Source of the DNA: Nocardia sp. NBC_01327
GTDB lineage: Bacteria; Actinomycetota; Actinomycetes; Mycobacteriales; Mycobacteriaceae
DNA length: 64,000 nucleotides
Direction: 5' to 3'
Assembly (NCBI RefSeq): GCF_035958815.1
Contig: NZ_CP108383.1
Coordinates: 7,378,001-7,442,000 of the forward strand
The position numbers and the translations under genes are program-made. Below are positions 34,144-42,877 of this stretch, piece after piece. The notes under the pieces are model-generated. The model saw nothing but the letters and a program-made list of their open reading frames with translations. It did no database searches and had not been told where the DNA came from. Each line of letters starts with the position of its first letter. The first letter of the stretch is position 1.

Positions 34144-35007
34144 ATGTCTTACTCGCGTTTACCCGCTGCGCTCGCCTTCGTCCTGGGAATCGGAATCGTC
34201 TCGGCAGGTTTCGCCGATGCGGATCCCATTGCTCCGCAGCCCGCTCCCGGGCGTGCCTTCGGTCTCGATATGCAGGCGGCGAAGGCCAGTCAGAACAAGG
34301 ACACCAGCGTCGGAGACGCCCTCCCCATTCTTCATCTGAGCACTATCAGCGAATCGCCGGCGGAATTCTCGCTCAGGCAATACGCAGTGCCGGCAGGTGA
34401 TCAGGGGCAGGTCGGCGCCTGTGTCGCCTGGGCGACCGGCTACACCGGCTACGGCATTCTGATGAACGAAATGAATATCGGTGGTGGGCCGATGGCTCCG
34501 ATGTTCATCTACTCCCAGATCGCCAAGGGCCATGACTACGGCACCTCCGCCTCGGTCGCGCTGCCGATGGAATGGCAGGAGGGCAACGACACCAGGTCCG
34601 ATTACTGGCAGGGCGATTTCGACTACACCACGCAGCCGGATGCCAAAGAATTCGCGAATGCCGCGCACTACAAACTCTCCGGGGCCAAGGACCTGTTCCC
34701 CGGAGACAAGGTTGCCAATATCAAGAAGGCCATCGCGGCCGGGCTTCCTGTCCCGATCGGGTTCGATGCCAGGGAAAGCTTCATGAACTTGAACTCGGGC
34801 AACTCCCGGTACTCCCCCGCGCCCGGCGAGGCAACGCTGGGTGGCCACGAGGTCACGATCGTCGGCTACGACACCAACGGTGTGACCCTCGAGAACTCCT
34901 GGGGGCCGGGTTGGGGTGACAACGGATTCTTCACCGCGCCATGGTCTTTCATCACCAGCAGCGATATCGCCGAAATACACTCGATGGGCAGACTGGTCAC
35001 CGAATAG
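34144..35007 (+). CDS. secreted papain-like cysteine protease (C1 family)
   Basis: 287 residues with a signal peptide ending near GFADADP. The papain triad can be read in order: oxyanion Gln and Cys in GDQGQVGACVAWA (Cys93), His235 in GGHEVTIVGYD and Asn251 in ENSWGPGWGDNGF, matching the usual NSWGxxWGxxG motif. The pro-region is short or absent. The closing strand is SDIAEIHSMGRLV. An extracellular protease is likely; C1 peptidases of this secreted type are uncommon in bacteria. It stands alone, with its own upstream gap of 143 bases. Confidence 0.85.
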   Translation: MSYSRLPAALAFVLGIGIVSAGFADADPIAPQPAPGRAFGLDMQAAKASQNKDTSVGDALPILHLSTISESPAEFSLRQYAVPAGDQGQVGACVAWATGYTGYGILMNEMNIGGGPMAPMFIYSQIAKGHDYGTSASVALPMEWQEGNDTRSDYWQGDFDYTTQPDAKEFANAAHYKLSGAKDLFPGDKVANIKKAIAAGLPVPIGFDARESFMNLNSGNSRYSPAPGEATLGGHEVTIVGYDTNGVTLENSWGPGWGDNGFFTAPWSFITSSDIAEIHSMGRLVTE

Positions 35008-35067
35008 GGCGTTTCATCCTTGCGCAGCCGTTCATCCCGGTGCGGCCCTTCAGCTTTGGGCGGCCGT

Positions 35068-36654
35068 TCAGGCGCTCGGCACCGTGGTCGGCCTGGCCAG
35101 CACCTGGTCCAGGACCTCGGTGAGGTACCGCACCGGGTCCGGAACCGACGCCGTAGCGCGCATCGCGACAATCCCGTCCGGACGGACGAGCATGGCGCCG
35201 TCGGACGGGAGCCACGGGACCGCGACGCGGTGCGCGGGGAGTCCGACATCCACTGCCGCGGTGAGCCAGCGTTCGCCCTCGGCGCCCACCAGCAGGGTCC
35301 ATCTGGACGCGACCAGATCAAGGGTCGATACCCCGTCGATCCACGCGTGCGGCACCCGCGAACCCGGTGAACCATCCAGTGCCACAGCAAGATCCACCGT
35401 GGACGGGAGTTCCGGCCGCGGGTCGACGACGGCGGCCGAGTCGTACCGCTGGCCGAGGTGCACGACCGGTGCCGCCCACACCCCCGCTGTCACCCGGGCG
35501 GCATCGGCCTCGGGTCCGCGTCCCCAGTGCAGCTGCGGATCGGCGAGCCGGCGCAGCGCCTGATCCAGCGTCGCCGCGGCGACCGGTTCACGTTCGTGCG
35601 CATAGGTTTCGAGCAGCCCCGCACCCGCCTCACCGTGGTGGAGAGCGGCCAGTTTCCACGCGAGGTTGTGCGCGTCGGCAACGCCGGTATTGAGGCCGAA
35701 CGCTCCCAGGGGTGACACGGTGTGCGCGGCGTCGCCGACGAGGAACACCCGGCCGACCGCGAATCTCTCGGCCGCGGCACTTCGGGGGCGCCAAGGCAGC
35801 ACGCTGCGCACCTCGACGTCGAGGTCGGGATCGCCGACCGCGGACCGGACGATGGCGGCGCAGCGCTCGGGCGTGAAGTCCTCGGGGCGTTCGCCTGCGT
35901 CACTATCGCAGGCCGCGTGGAAGACCCAGTTCGTCTCGCCGTCCACGGTGACCAGCAGGCCGGGCGACTCCGGCACGGTGATGGTGCAGGTCGCGAAGGA
36001 CATCCCGCGCAGGTGAGGCCGGAGGTCGGCACGGAACAGGATATTGATCATCGACTTGCCGAGGTCGCCCGGACCGGAGGTGCTCACGCCGAGGGCGTTC
36101 CGCACAGTGCTGTGCGCGCCGTCCGCGGCGACCACGTGCGTGCACCGCAGCGAATAGCGGCCGTCGGGTCCTTCCAATTCGACATCGACCCCTTCGGCGT
36201 CCTGCGTGATGCCGATCAGGCGGGTCGACCAGCGCAGATCGGCTCCGCGGCGCGTCAGATCCGCGGCCACTACAGCATCGAGCCGGTCCTGAGCGCAGAC
36301 GCCACGCAGCCTGAACGGGGTCACATCCAGTTCGTCGGCAGACGGGGTCGGCATGGGCACGGCGACGACATCGCCCGCGCCCATCTCGACGACGGTCCGC
36401 GCCACCGCCTTGCCCACAGCGCCCCGGAGGTCGACCGCGATGGCATCCACCGCCGTGTCGAGCCCGAGTTCACGCAGGATTTCGACGGTGCGCGCCCCAA
36501 TTCCGGTGGCGCGCGGGTGAATCGACGGACCGGACCGCCGTTCGACCAGCACCGCCCCCACACCGTGATGGGTGAGCAGCGCGGCGGTGAGCAGCCCGAC
36601 GCTGCCACCGCCGACTACGAGCACCGGCACTTCTGGATACGTTGTCTCCGTCAT
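35068..36654 (-). CDS. FAD-dependent aromatic monooxygenase
   Basis: 528 residues from ATG 36654; the frame is open to 36804, but that part overlaps the divergent TetR promoter. Motifs: VVGGGSVGLLTA near the start, the DG motif ADGAHSTVRNAL, and GDAAHTVSPLGAFGLNTG. The C-terminal domain resembles thioredoxin-like tails (TLLVGAEGERW). A class A flavoprotein hydroxylase, most likely acting on aromatic polyketides or antibiotics. No Shine-Dalgarno is visible before the ATG, and a perfect palindrome abuts it, so the mRNA may be leaderless and repressed by the divergent TetR protein. Confidence 0.87.
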   Translation of the reverse strand: MTETTYPEVPVLVVGGGSVGLLTAALLTHHGVGAVLVERRSGPSIHPRATGIGARTVEILRELGLDTAVDAIAVDLRGAVGKAVARTVVEMGAGDVVAVPMPTPSADELDVTPFRLRGVCAQDRLDAVVAADLTRRGADLRWSTRLIGITQDAEGVDVELEGPDGRYSLRCTHVVAADGAHSTVRNALGVSTSGPGDLGKSMINILFRADLRPHLRGMSFATCTITVPESPGLLVTVDGETNWVFHAACDSDAGERPEDFTPERCAAIVRSAVGDPDLDVEVRSVLPWRPRSAAAERFAVGRVFLVGDAAHTVSPLGAFGLNTGVADAHNLAWKLAALHHGEAGAGLLETYAHEREPVAAATLDQALRRLADPQLHWGRGPEADAARVTAGVWAAPVVHLGQRYDSAAVVDPRPELPSTVDLAVALDGSPGSRVPHAWIDGVSTLDLVASRWTLLVGAEGERWLTAAVDVGLPAHRVAVPWLPSDGAMLVRPDGIVAMRATASVPDPVRYLTEVLDQVLARPTTVPSA

Positions 36655-36669
36655 GGCTACACTGTAGCC
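36655..36669. promoter_or_regulatory. perfect palindrome, likely TetR operator
   Basis: GGCTACA-C-TGTAGCC is a perfect 7-base-arm palindrome touching the monooxygenase start codon and lying 42 bases before the TetR start. Such placement would let the TetR protein block both genes. Confidence 0.6.
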
Positions 36670-36710
36670 AGAAGGTAGGATGCGGAGCAACGAGGAAAGG
36701 AACCGCTCCG

Positions 36711-37415
36711 ATGACCGAACCCGCCGCCTCATCGGTGTGGACACGACCGCGCCCCGAACCGCGCCGACGCGCCCCCGGCGTGGACCAGTACGTAGCCGCA
36801 GCACTTGCCGTCGCGGACGCGGAGGGATTGGCGGCAGTGTCGATGCGAAGGGTCGCAGGCGATCTCGGCTCCGGAACCGCCTCGCTCTACCGCTACATCA
36901 CCAACCGCGACGAACTCGTCGACCTGATGATCGACGCGGCACAGGGCGAAGATCCGCTCCCCGAATCCACCGAAGACTGGCGTACCGATCTAGGAGCCGT
37001 CGCACACGCACTGCGCACGACACTTCTGCGCCACCCCTGGCTGGCAGGCGAACTGACAGGACGACCCGCCCTCGGCCCAAACTCCTTGCGCCGCTCCGAG
37101 TCCGCCCTCCGCGCCGCAGTCGCACTCACCCCCGACATCACCCTCGCCTCCCGAGCCCTCACCGCCGTCCACGCCTACGTCCTAGGCTCAGTCGCCGCCC
37201 AACTCGCCTCCCGCCGCGCAGAACAACGCACCGGCCTGACCGAAGAACAATGGCAACACAGCGTCGGCCCCTACATCCGCGACGTAATCGCAGCAGGCAA
37301 CCACCCCCTACTCGCCCGCCGCATCCACGAAGCCGAAGACCTCGACCCCAACATCGAATTCACCTTCGGCCTGGACTGCGTCTTCGACGGGCTAGCAGCC
37401 CGGCTAGGCCACTGA
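36711..37415 (+). CDS. TetR family regulator with TetR-like C-terminal domain
   Basis: 234 residues from ATG 36711. HTH at residues 25-70 (SMRRVAGDLGSGTASLYRYI, then TNRDELVDLMID). The C-terminal domain (PWLAGELTGRPALGPNSLRR, RRAEQRTGLTEEQWQ, FTFGLDCVFDGLAARL) is of the TetR_C type found near antibiotic-modifying genes. It is divergent from the monooxygenase and separated by the palindrome at 36655. The ORF is followed by the island border. Confidence 0.88.
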   Translation: MTEPAASSVWTRPRPEPRRRAPGVDQYVAAALAVADAEGLAAVSMRRVAGDLGSGTASLYRYITNRDELVDLMIDAAQGEDPLPESTEDWRTDLGAVAHALRTTLLRHPWLAGELTGRPALGPNSLRRSESALRAAVALTPDITLASRALTAVHAYVLGSVAAQLASRRAEQRTGLTEEQWQHSVGPYIRDVIAAGNHPLLARRIHEAEDLDPNIEFTFGLDCVFDGLAARLGH

Positions 37416-37496
37416 GAGATCAGCACACGTCAACGGTTCACGGTGGCGGTACCGGTCGCCCCCACATTCGCCCCACGAAATGGCGTGTGGGGCACG

Positions 37497-37529
37497 AAAA
37501 AATCGGCAGATACATTGCTGCACCTGCCG
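37497..37529 (-). terminator. orphan intrinsic terminator on the minus strand
   Basis: On the minus strand CGGCAG (37529-37524) and CTGCCG (37509-37504) form a 6-base stem with a 14-base loop, followed by ATTTTTT. No gene precedes it intact: a short tail (FEFPQVSAVRIMSG then TAG at 37545-37543) runs out of the IS3 left end, so an interrupted gene's 3' end is likely. Confidence 0.5.
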
Positions 37530-37589
37530 GTTCATGGTGGACCTAGCCGGACATTATTCGAACCGCGCTGACCTGCGGAAACTCGAAGC

Positions 37590-37629
37590 TGATGTACCCC
37601 GGCATTGGCGGAGTCGGGATGGTTGACTT
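37590..37629 (+). repeat. IS3 left terminal inverted repeat
   Basis: Begins TGATGTACCCCGGCAT and is matched by the reverse complement of 38791-38830 over about 40 bases, with shared blocks TGATGTACCCCGG, GGAGTCGGG and GACTT. Confidence 0.85.
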
Positions 37630-37661
37630 CTGGTCACGGCATCGTCGAAGGAGATGTGCTC

Positions 37662-37958
37662 GTGCTCAAGCGATATCCCGAAGAATTCCGCCGCAAGGTC
37701 CTGGATCTGGTAGCTGCGGGTCGTCCCGTCGCGCAGGTCGCCGCGGACGTGGGCATCAGCGGCCAATGTATCTATACCTGGCGTAATCAGCAGGAAATCG
37801 ACACCAGCCAAGCTCCCCGGCTGGTCCGCGCCGAGCAGGCCGAGCTATCGGCCGCCAAGCGGCGGATCCGGGAGCTCGAACAGGAGGTCGCGATCCTGAA
37901 GCGCGCCCGTGAGCTGCTGCGGGAGGTCCCCGACCCAAAAGGCGATACGCGGCCATAG
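37662..37958 (+). CDS. IS3-family transposase OrfA
   Basis: 98 residues from GTG 37662, preceded by AAGGAG at 7 bases (the frame is open to 37605). Helix-turn-helix of the HTH_21/IS3 type: RYPEEFRRKVLDLV, AQVAADVGISGQCIYTW. A leucine-zipper-like C-terminus (RIRELEQEVAILKRARELL) is typical of OrfA dimerisation. It is produced alone or, by -1 frameshift at the AAAAG near its end, as the OrfAB transposase. Confidence 0.9.
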   Translation: MLKRYPEEFRRKVLDLVAAGRPVAQVAADVGISGQCIYTWRNQQEIDTSQAPRLVRAEQAELSAAKRRIRELEQEVAILKRARELLREVPDPKGDTRP

Positions 37959-37963
37959 CCACT

Positions 37964-38791
37964 ATGGCCGCCGAAGGGCTGCGCGTTCAGCCGGCCTGCC
38001 GACTACTCGTAGTGGCCGAGTCCGGCTACTACGAATGCAAGGGGCGCCCGCCCTATCACCGAGAGCTGCGACATGTGTGGCTACACGCCGCCGCCCGTGG
38101 AACATACGGAGCGCTGCGGGTGCATGCGGAGCTGACTCTGGCGCACAGGATCGCGGTCGGCCACGGCCAGATCGAGCTGCTGATGGCGGGCGCGGAGATC
38201 AAAGGGCTGCCCGGAAGTCGTCGGCCCCGACCTCGGCACCAGACCCCGACCGCCGGTGATCTCGTCAGTCGCAGGTTCGCACAATCAGAGCTAAATCGCT
38301 TGTGGGTCACCGATATAACGCCGCATCACACCCGTGAGGGAAAGGTGTTCTGCGCCGTAGTTCTCGACGTGTATTCGCGCCGGGTGATGGGCTGGTTCAT
38401 CGATTCGGCCCAGACCTCGACGCTGGTCACCAATGCGCTCGGCATGGCGATTTCGAACCGGTCACCGCGGCCGGGAACGATCATTCATTCCGACCACGGG
38501 GTGCAATTCACCTCTTGGGCCTTCACCGACCAGGCCCGAGAGTCCGGGCTGGTGCCGTCGATGGGGTCGATCGGCGACTGCTACGACAACGCTGTCATCG
38601 AATCATTTTGGGGCAGAATGCAAACCGAGCTATTGAACCGGCAACGATGGAGAACCCGGATCGAGCTGGCGAACGCGATCTTCGAGTACCTCGAGATCTT
38701 CCACAATCGGCAGCGCCGACATTCAGCCCTTGGTATGCGGACGCCGATCGAGTACGAGATGATGCAGTCACCCATCCACCCCGTGGCCTGA
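37964..38791 (+). CDS. IS3-family transposase OrfB (DDE integrase)
   Basis: 275 residues; the frame is open upstream to the slippery site, so the product is probably made as an OrfA-OrfB fusion. The integrase catalytic residues are in place: Asp in RLWVTDIT, Asp in IIHSDHGVQF and Glu in NAVIESFWGRMQ. The family C-terminus RRHSALGMRTPIEYE is also present. The stop (38789-38791) touches the right inverted repeat. Confidence 0.92.
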   Translation: MAAEGLRVQPACRLLVVAESGYYECKGRPPYHRELRHVWLHAAARGTYGALRVHAELTLAHRIAVGHGQIELLMAGAEIKGLPGSRRPRPRHQTPTAGDLVSRRFAQSELNRLWVTDITPHHTREGKVFCAVVLDVYSRRVMGWFIDSAQTSTLVTNALGMAISNRSPRPGTIIHSDHGVQFTSWAFTDQARESGLVPSMGSIGDCYDNAVIESFWGRMQTELLNRQRWRTRIELANAIFEYLEIFHNRQRRHSALGMRTPIEYEMMQSPIHPVA

Positions 38792-38830
38792 AGTCCAGCA
38801 ACCCGACTCCACGAAACCCGGGGTACATCA
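38791..38830 (-). repeat. IS3 right terminal inverted repeat
   Basis: Ends with GGGGTACATCA, the inverted partner of the left end; it starts inside the OrfB stop codon. Confidence 0.85.
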
Positions 38831-39521
38831 AAGTCTCCGGACATGCCGGGGGGGATTCAATCTTGTTCGTGCTGATCACCGGGATCGGATGGGAAGACCT
38901 GCCGCAGGAGCTGGGGTTCGAGTCCGGAATGACCTGTTGGCGCAGGTTACGGGACTGGCAAGCCGCCGGAGGATTCGAGCAGATTCATCAGACCGTGCTC
39001 GCCCGTGCTCATGCCGCGAGGGTGATCGACTTCGACCGGGTCATGGTCGACGGCTCGCACGTGCGGGCGAAAAAAAAGGGGGCGCCGCAACAGGTCCCAG
39101 CCCGGTCGACCGCGCTAAAACCGGCTCCAAACACCACATCCTGACCTGCGGGAACGGATTCCCGCTCGCGGTGGCGCTGTCAGCGGCCAATGTCAACGAC
39201 CACCTCATGTTGCCCACACTGCTCGACCGGGTCCGCCCCCTGCGCGGGCGTGCGGGCCGACCTCGTCGCCGGATCACGACCCTCATCGCGGACAAGGGAT
39301 ACGACTATCCCAGCGTGTATTCCGAACTGCGGCAGCGACATATCACTGGATACATCGCCCAACGCGGCACCCGCAACAAGGTCACCGCCAGTCTCTGGAT
39401 CGTCGAGTAAACCTTCGCCCTACTGCACCAGTACCGGCGGCTGGCCATCCGATGGGAACGTCGCACCGACATTCACCACGGATTCCTCGACCTCGCCGCG
39501 GCACTCATCTGCTGGCGATGA
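38831..39521 (+). pseudogene. decayed IS5-family transposase
   Basis: The first about 60 residues are missing; sequence begins just right of the IS3 element with ILFVLITGIGWEDLPQELG, then CWRRLRDWQAAG and VIDFDRVMVDGSHVRA. An A8 run (39070-39077) requires a frame change to continue with TGPSPVDRAKTGSKHHIL and LIADKGYDYPSVYSEL; frameshifting there is normal for some IS5 groups. A TAA at 39408-39410 replaces the expected glutamine codon before TFALLHQYRRLAIRWERR, so the gene is dead regardless. It ends at a TGA at 39519. Confidence 0.85.
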
Positions 39522-39800
39522 CTCAGCAATCGAACCCGATAGAAGTCTAAATGCAATCGTCCAGCTACCGCCAGAAGGAAGAAACGCCCGTACGGTCTTT
39601 TTCGATAACAAAATAACGATCTTGAAAATTTCCAGTGCATCAGGAGATTGTCGGTCACAGATGGTAAGAATTCTGCACGCGACCGAATTGCGGTGGCGCA
39701 AGGGCGAACCTTCCGGGACACCAAGACGATTCGCGCCGATGGCAGGCAGATCCCAGCGCCAACATGGCGTGAGCACAACAGTTCCGGGGGACGGAGAAGT

Positions 39801-42800
39801 ATGGAAGTGGGGAGCGATCTGATGCGGGGGGACCTAACGGAGCCTGTCCAGCATCGTTCTCGGCGATGGGACGACTACCTCGGCTGGAATGCGGCGGTGG
39901 CCGAAGTCGTCTATCCGGTCACCAGCGACATGACGCCCGCGTATCTGGACCTCGAAGCCGACGTCCTGCGAAAGATCGCAGCAATCGCCTGGTACGAGGG
40001 TTCTGATCCCCGACTCCGCCTGTCCGAAGCCATTCGCGCAGTGGCTATCTCGGAACGGGGCACCTTCTCGTTGAAGGAGCTGGCGTCTGAAACGCACAGT
40101 TGGCCCCGCGCGGCAGTCGAACCGCCGCCGTGTCTCGCTTTCCTCGCGCTGACTGTGCTCGCGGCGGAGGACATGGGGAACGCTGCGGAAAGTCTCGCGC
40201 CGCGCGCCTACTATGCCCGCTTGGCGCGACTGCTGTCGCTCTCCGACGATGATGCGGCGCTGCGCAACCAGTATCGGATGCACGCTGAGTTCTTTTGGGA
40301 CTGCGTCAATGTCTGGCTTGTGAACCTGGGCGGCGAACGCGGTCTGCCCACCGCGTATTCGTTGAGTTATCGCCATGTCGGACTCCCGATGTCCCAAGCT
40401 CTGGTCAGAGAGGGCGACAGACAGAAGTTCCCCGGCATGTTCGCTCAGTTTGGGCTTAACCCGGGTGCGCGACTCGCACCCGAAGACCTGATTCCTTATC
40501 TGAACACGTGGCTAGCATCCGAGTCAGGTGCGTCCAATCTGCGGAGGCTGTGGCAACGCCCCGGCTCGCACGACAAGATCGCCGCTATCGCGGCCATCGA
40601 GCTGTCCAACTGGAATGGGCTGTCTCAGGATTCGACTAGCACCTCGGTCCCACGACGCGCACTGCTAGTCGCCACCGTACGAACGGGTTTCCTGGGCTCG
40701 TCTCTGGACCTGTTCCTGGGGTTGCGGCCGCTGGGCAACGTGATGGACGGCCAGATGGAGGTCCGCGGGGCTTCCGGTGATTGGGTGCCTCTCAGGTTCT
40801 CTCGCGGAACAGCCGGCATCTGGCGCACTGCATACACGGAAACGATCGATTTCGGCTCCGTGCTCGATGGACTCGTACGCATCCGCCACCACGGCGATGG
40901 CGATAGCGATGGATCGGGGTACAAACGACTTCCAAAAGCGGTAGTCCCATTCATTTATGACGAGCTGGAGTTGGCTTACGTCCAGTCGGAACGCCTCCAG
41001 TTGGGGGCCGACGCGATAGTGCTCGTCCGGCAAGGGACAGGCCGCGCTTCGACCAGTGCGGTCGTGGAAGTCGAGAAGACTCTCAATGAATGCGCCCGCC
41101 CCGGGTTTTCCAAGCACCAGATCATGGCCGGACTTCCGCCGGGATGGACGCTGTTCGCCGGTGTTCAGCTCTTCCGCGCACCCGTGACTCAGACACGTAT
41201 CGATGAGCTCGTTCCACTCGCTCGCAATCAGCTCACCATTGCGGGAGGTTTGCGGATACCGTCACGCGTCCGGAAATGGTCCACCTTCGAACCCCCGGAG
41301 GTAAGGGCGACCGTCCAGAGTGAGACTCAACTTCGCGTCACGCTGAGCAAGTCGCTCCAAACCGAGTGCATCCAGGATTGGAGCTCTGACACTGGCACTC
41401 TCGCTGCAGACTTGAACGATCTCGCCCTTCCGGACGGCGATTACGAAGTCGCCCTCTACACGGGGTCCAAGAAGACACCGACACAGCAGGCTTCGTTGCG
41501 GCTTCGTTCCAGCTACACGGTCGATCCAGCGAGGTCGAGCGCACCGAGACTGAGATTTTCTCTCGCCACACCGATGGGCGTGCTAACCGCATCCGAGAAA
41601 GCACCCGAGGACGCTTTCGTTGACGGGTTAGTCACTCATCAGGGCGAATCCGGCGTAACTGCGACCGTGCGCGCGACTGCCGAAATCTTCTGGTCCAACC
41701 CGCCAAAGGTCGCCGAGCGTCCGACAGTACGGATCGGCACACCGGACCCGAAATCTTGTGTAGTCACCGGAGCGCACTTCATTCAGCTTCCGCCCGCGCT
41801 GGGCGGTAGAGCTCCAAGGTGGATCCAGGGCGTGTGTACCTCGTGCGGGATGGTCACGCGCTATCCAGGCTGGCTTCCTCGCTGGGGAGGCACGAAATCA
41901 CACGACGAGATGGCACCGCCACAAATGACGATTTCGAATCTGGTGCCAGTAGCAGACGAACCCGTGAATTGGGATGCCGCACAAGATGTGTTGATGCACA
42001 TGGGTGGTGGCCCGTTCGCATCGCTGGAGTCTTTGGCCATCCAGTTAGAAGGCTCAGCGCTATTCGTCATCAACTTCGCACGTTCGCTCGAAGCCTTGGG
42101 ACACATAGCGATTGAACGCGACGACCTCGGGCGCCCTTTACGATGGCAGATGTCGCCAGCGTGTCTTGCGCAAACCGCTAACGGCAGCTATAGACTGACA
42201 GGACTCTGGCCGGCTGATGCCCGCGAGTCGCTGGTCGGATCCTTCGCAAATCACATCGTGACGGTGCGCAGCGAGCACGGTCCGACCGAGACCTTCCTGG
42301 TAGGGATCGACGAAGCGAGTGCCGAGCGCGTAGCTCGACACAACGCCGCACAGGTCGCACACGATGCGGGAGCATCGCTTCTCGCGGCGCTACCTCGCCT
42401 GTCCGCTGTATCCGAGTGCTTGCCTCGGAGCGCGATGCCGGGTTTCGACGCTGCGGCGCGATTCGATCTGGACTCTGCCAACTGGATGCCAACCGATGAT
42501 CCATCGCGGAGCGGCGCATACCGCCTGCGGCGCGGCTTCGAAACGCTCTACATCTATCGGTCGACGACGGACATCGAAAAGGGCAGTACAGCGATTACCC
42601 GCCCCAATCTGGCAAAACACCTTGCTGCCGCCGAAATCGGCCGGACATTCGTGCTCTACAACGAGCCCTCGCAGTCATTGCTGTCTCCAAACGGCTGTGA
42701 GCTCCCCGGCCTCTACGCACGTGCAACCGTCGCGCTGGCCGGCTGCCTACCGGAAACGAAACGAATCACGATCGGCAACAACAAGCGCAACTGCCTGTCG

Positions 42801-42857
42801 TACGCATCCGTCGACAGGCATTGCGCGGACTTGATCGTCACGCTGCTGACGACGTGA
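39801..42857 (+). CDS. large protein of a Druantia-like defence module (DruH-like)
   Basis: 1018 residues from ATG 39801, which has GGAG close upstream; the longer open frame to 39648 overlaps IS-flank DNA. No helicase or nuclease motif is visible. A single CTSCGMVTRYPG pair near residue 680 hints at a zinc site. The gene immediately precedes the 1756-residue helicase on the same strand, with 20 bases between. Size, order and partner match type III Druantia, where DruH of unknown biochemistry accompanies DruE. Codon usage is looser (more A/T) than in the flanking chromosome. The assignment rests on context, not on a domain. Confidence 0.6.
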   Translation: MEVGSDLMRGDLTEPVQHRSRRWDDYLGWNAAVAEVVYPVTSDMTPAYLDLEADVLRKIAAIAWYEGSDPRLRLSEAIRAVAISERGTFSLKELASETHSWPRAAVEPPPCLAFLALTVLAAEDMGNAAESLAPRAYYARLARLLSLSDDDAALRNQYRMHAEFFWDCVNVWLVNLGGERGLPTAYSLSYRHVGLPMSQALVREGDRQKFPGMFAQFGLNPGARLAPEDLIPYLNTWLASESGASNLRRLWQRPGSHDKIAAIAAIELSNWNGLSQDSTSTSVPRRALLVATVRTGFLGSSLDLFLGLRPLGNVMDGQMEVRGASGDWVPLRFSRGTAGIWRTAYTETIDFGSVLDGLVRIRHHGDGDSDGSGYKRLPKAVVPFIYDELELAYVQSERLQLGADAIVLVRQGTGRASTSAVVEVEKTLNECARPGFSKHQIMAGLPPGWTLFAGVQLFRAPVTQTRIDELVPLARNQLTIAGGLRIPSRVRKWSTFEPPEVRATVQSETQLRVTLSKSLQTECIQDWSSDTGTLAADLNDLALPDGDYEVALYTGSKKTPTQQASLRLRSSYTVDPARSSAPRLRFSLATPMGVLTASEKAPEDAFVDGLVTHQGESGVTATVRATAEIFWSNPPKVAERPTVRIGTPDPKSCVVTGAHFIQLPPALGGRAPRWIQGVCTSCGMVTRYPGWLPRWGGTKSHDEMAPPQMTISNLVPVADEPVNWDAAQDVLMHMGGGPFASLESLAIQLEGSALFVINFARSLEALGHIAIERDDLGRPLRWQMSPACLAQTANGSYRLTGLWPADARESLVGSFANHIVTVRSEHGPTETFLVGIDEASAERVARHNAAQVAHDAGASLLAALPRLSAVSECLPRSAMPGFDAAARFDLDSANWMPTDDPSRSGAYRLRRGFETLYIYRSTTDIEKGSTAITRPNLAKHLAAAEIGRTFVLYNEPSQSLLSPNGCELPGLYARATVALAGCLPETKRITIGNNKRNCLSYASVDRHCADLIVTLLTT

Positions 42858-42877
42858 ACTCAAAGAAGGGGGCCACA

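Larger units (their letters stand above)
37590..38830 (+). mobile_element. IS3-family insertion sequence, apparently intact
   Basis: About 1241 bases bounded by imperfect 40-base inverted repeats that begin TGATGTACCCCGG. Two overlapping-phase ORFs encode an OrfA HTH protein and an OrfB DDE integrase, with a slippery A_AAA_G at 37937-37941 allowing a -1 shift from OrfA into OrfB. Immediate 3-4 base target duplications are not evident (left AGC, right AAG). It sits against an IS5-family remnant and on the left interrupts a gene tail. Confidence 0.87.

Noticed and set aside
37530..37589. possible tRNA 3' end (GGTTCGAAT ... GGTCCACCA on the minus strand)
   Set aside because: The T-arm cannot pair and no anticodon arm can be built; a gene tail plus terminator explains it better.
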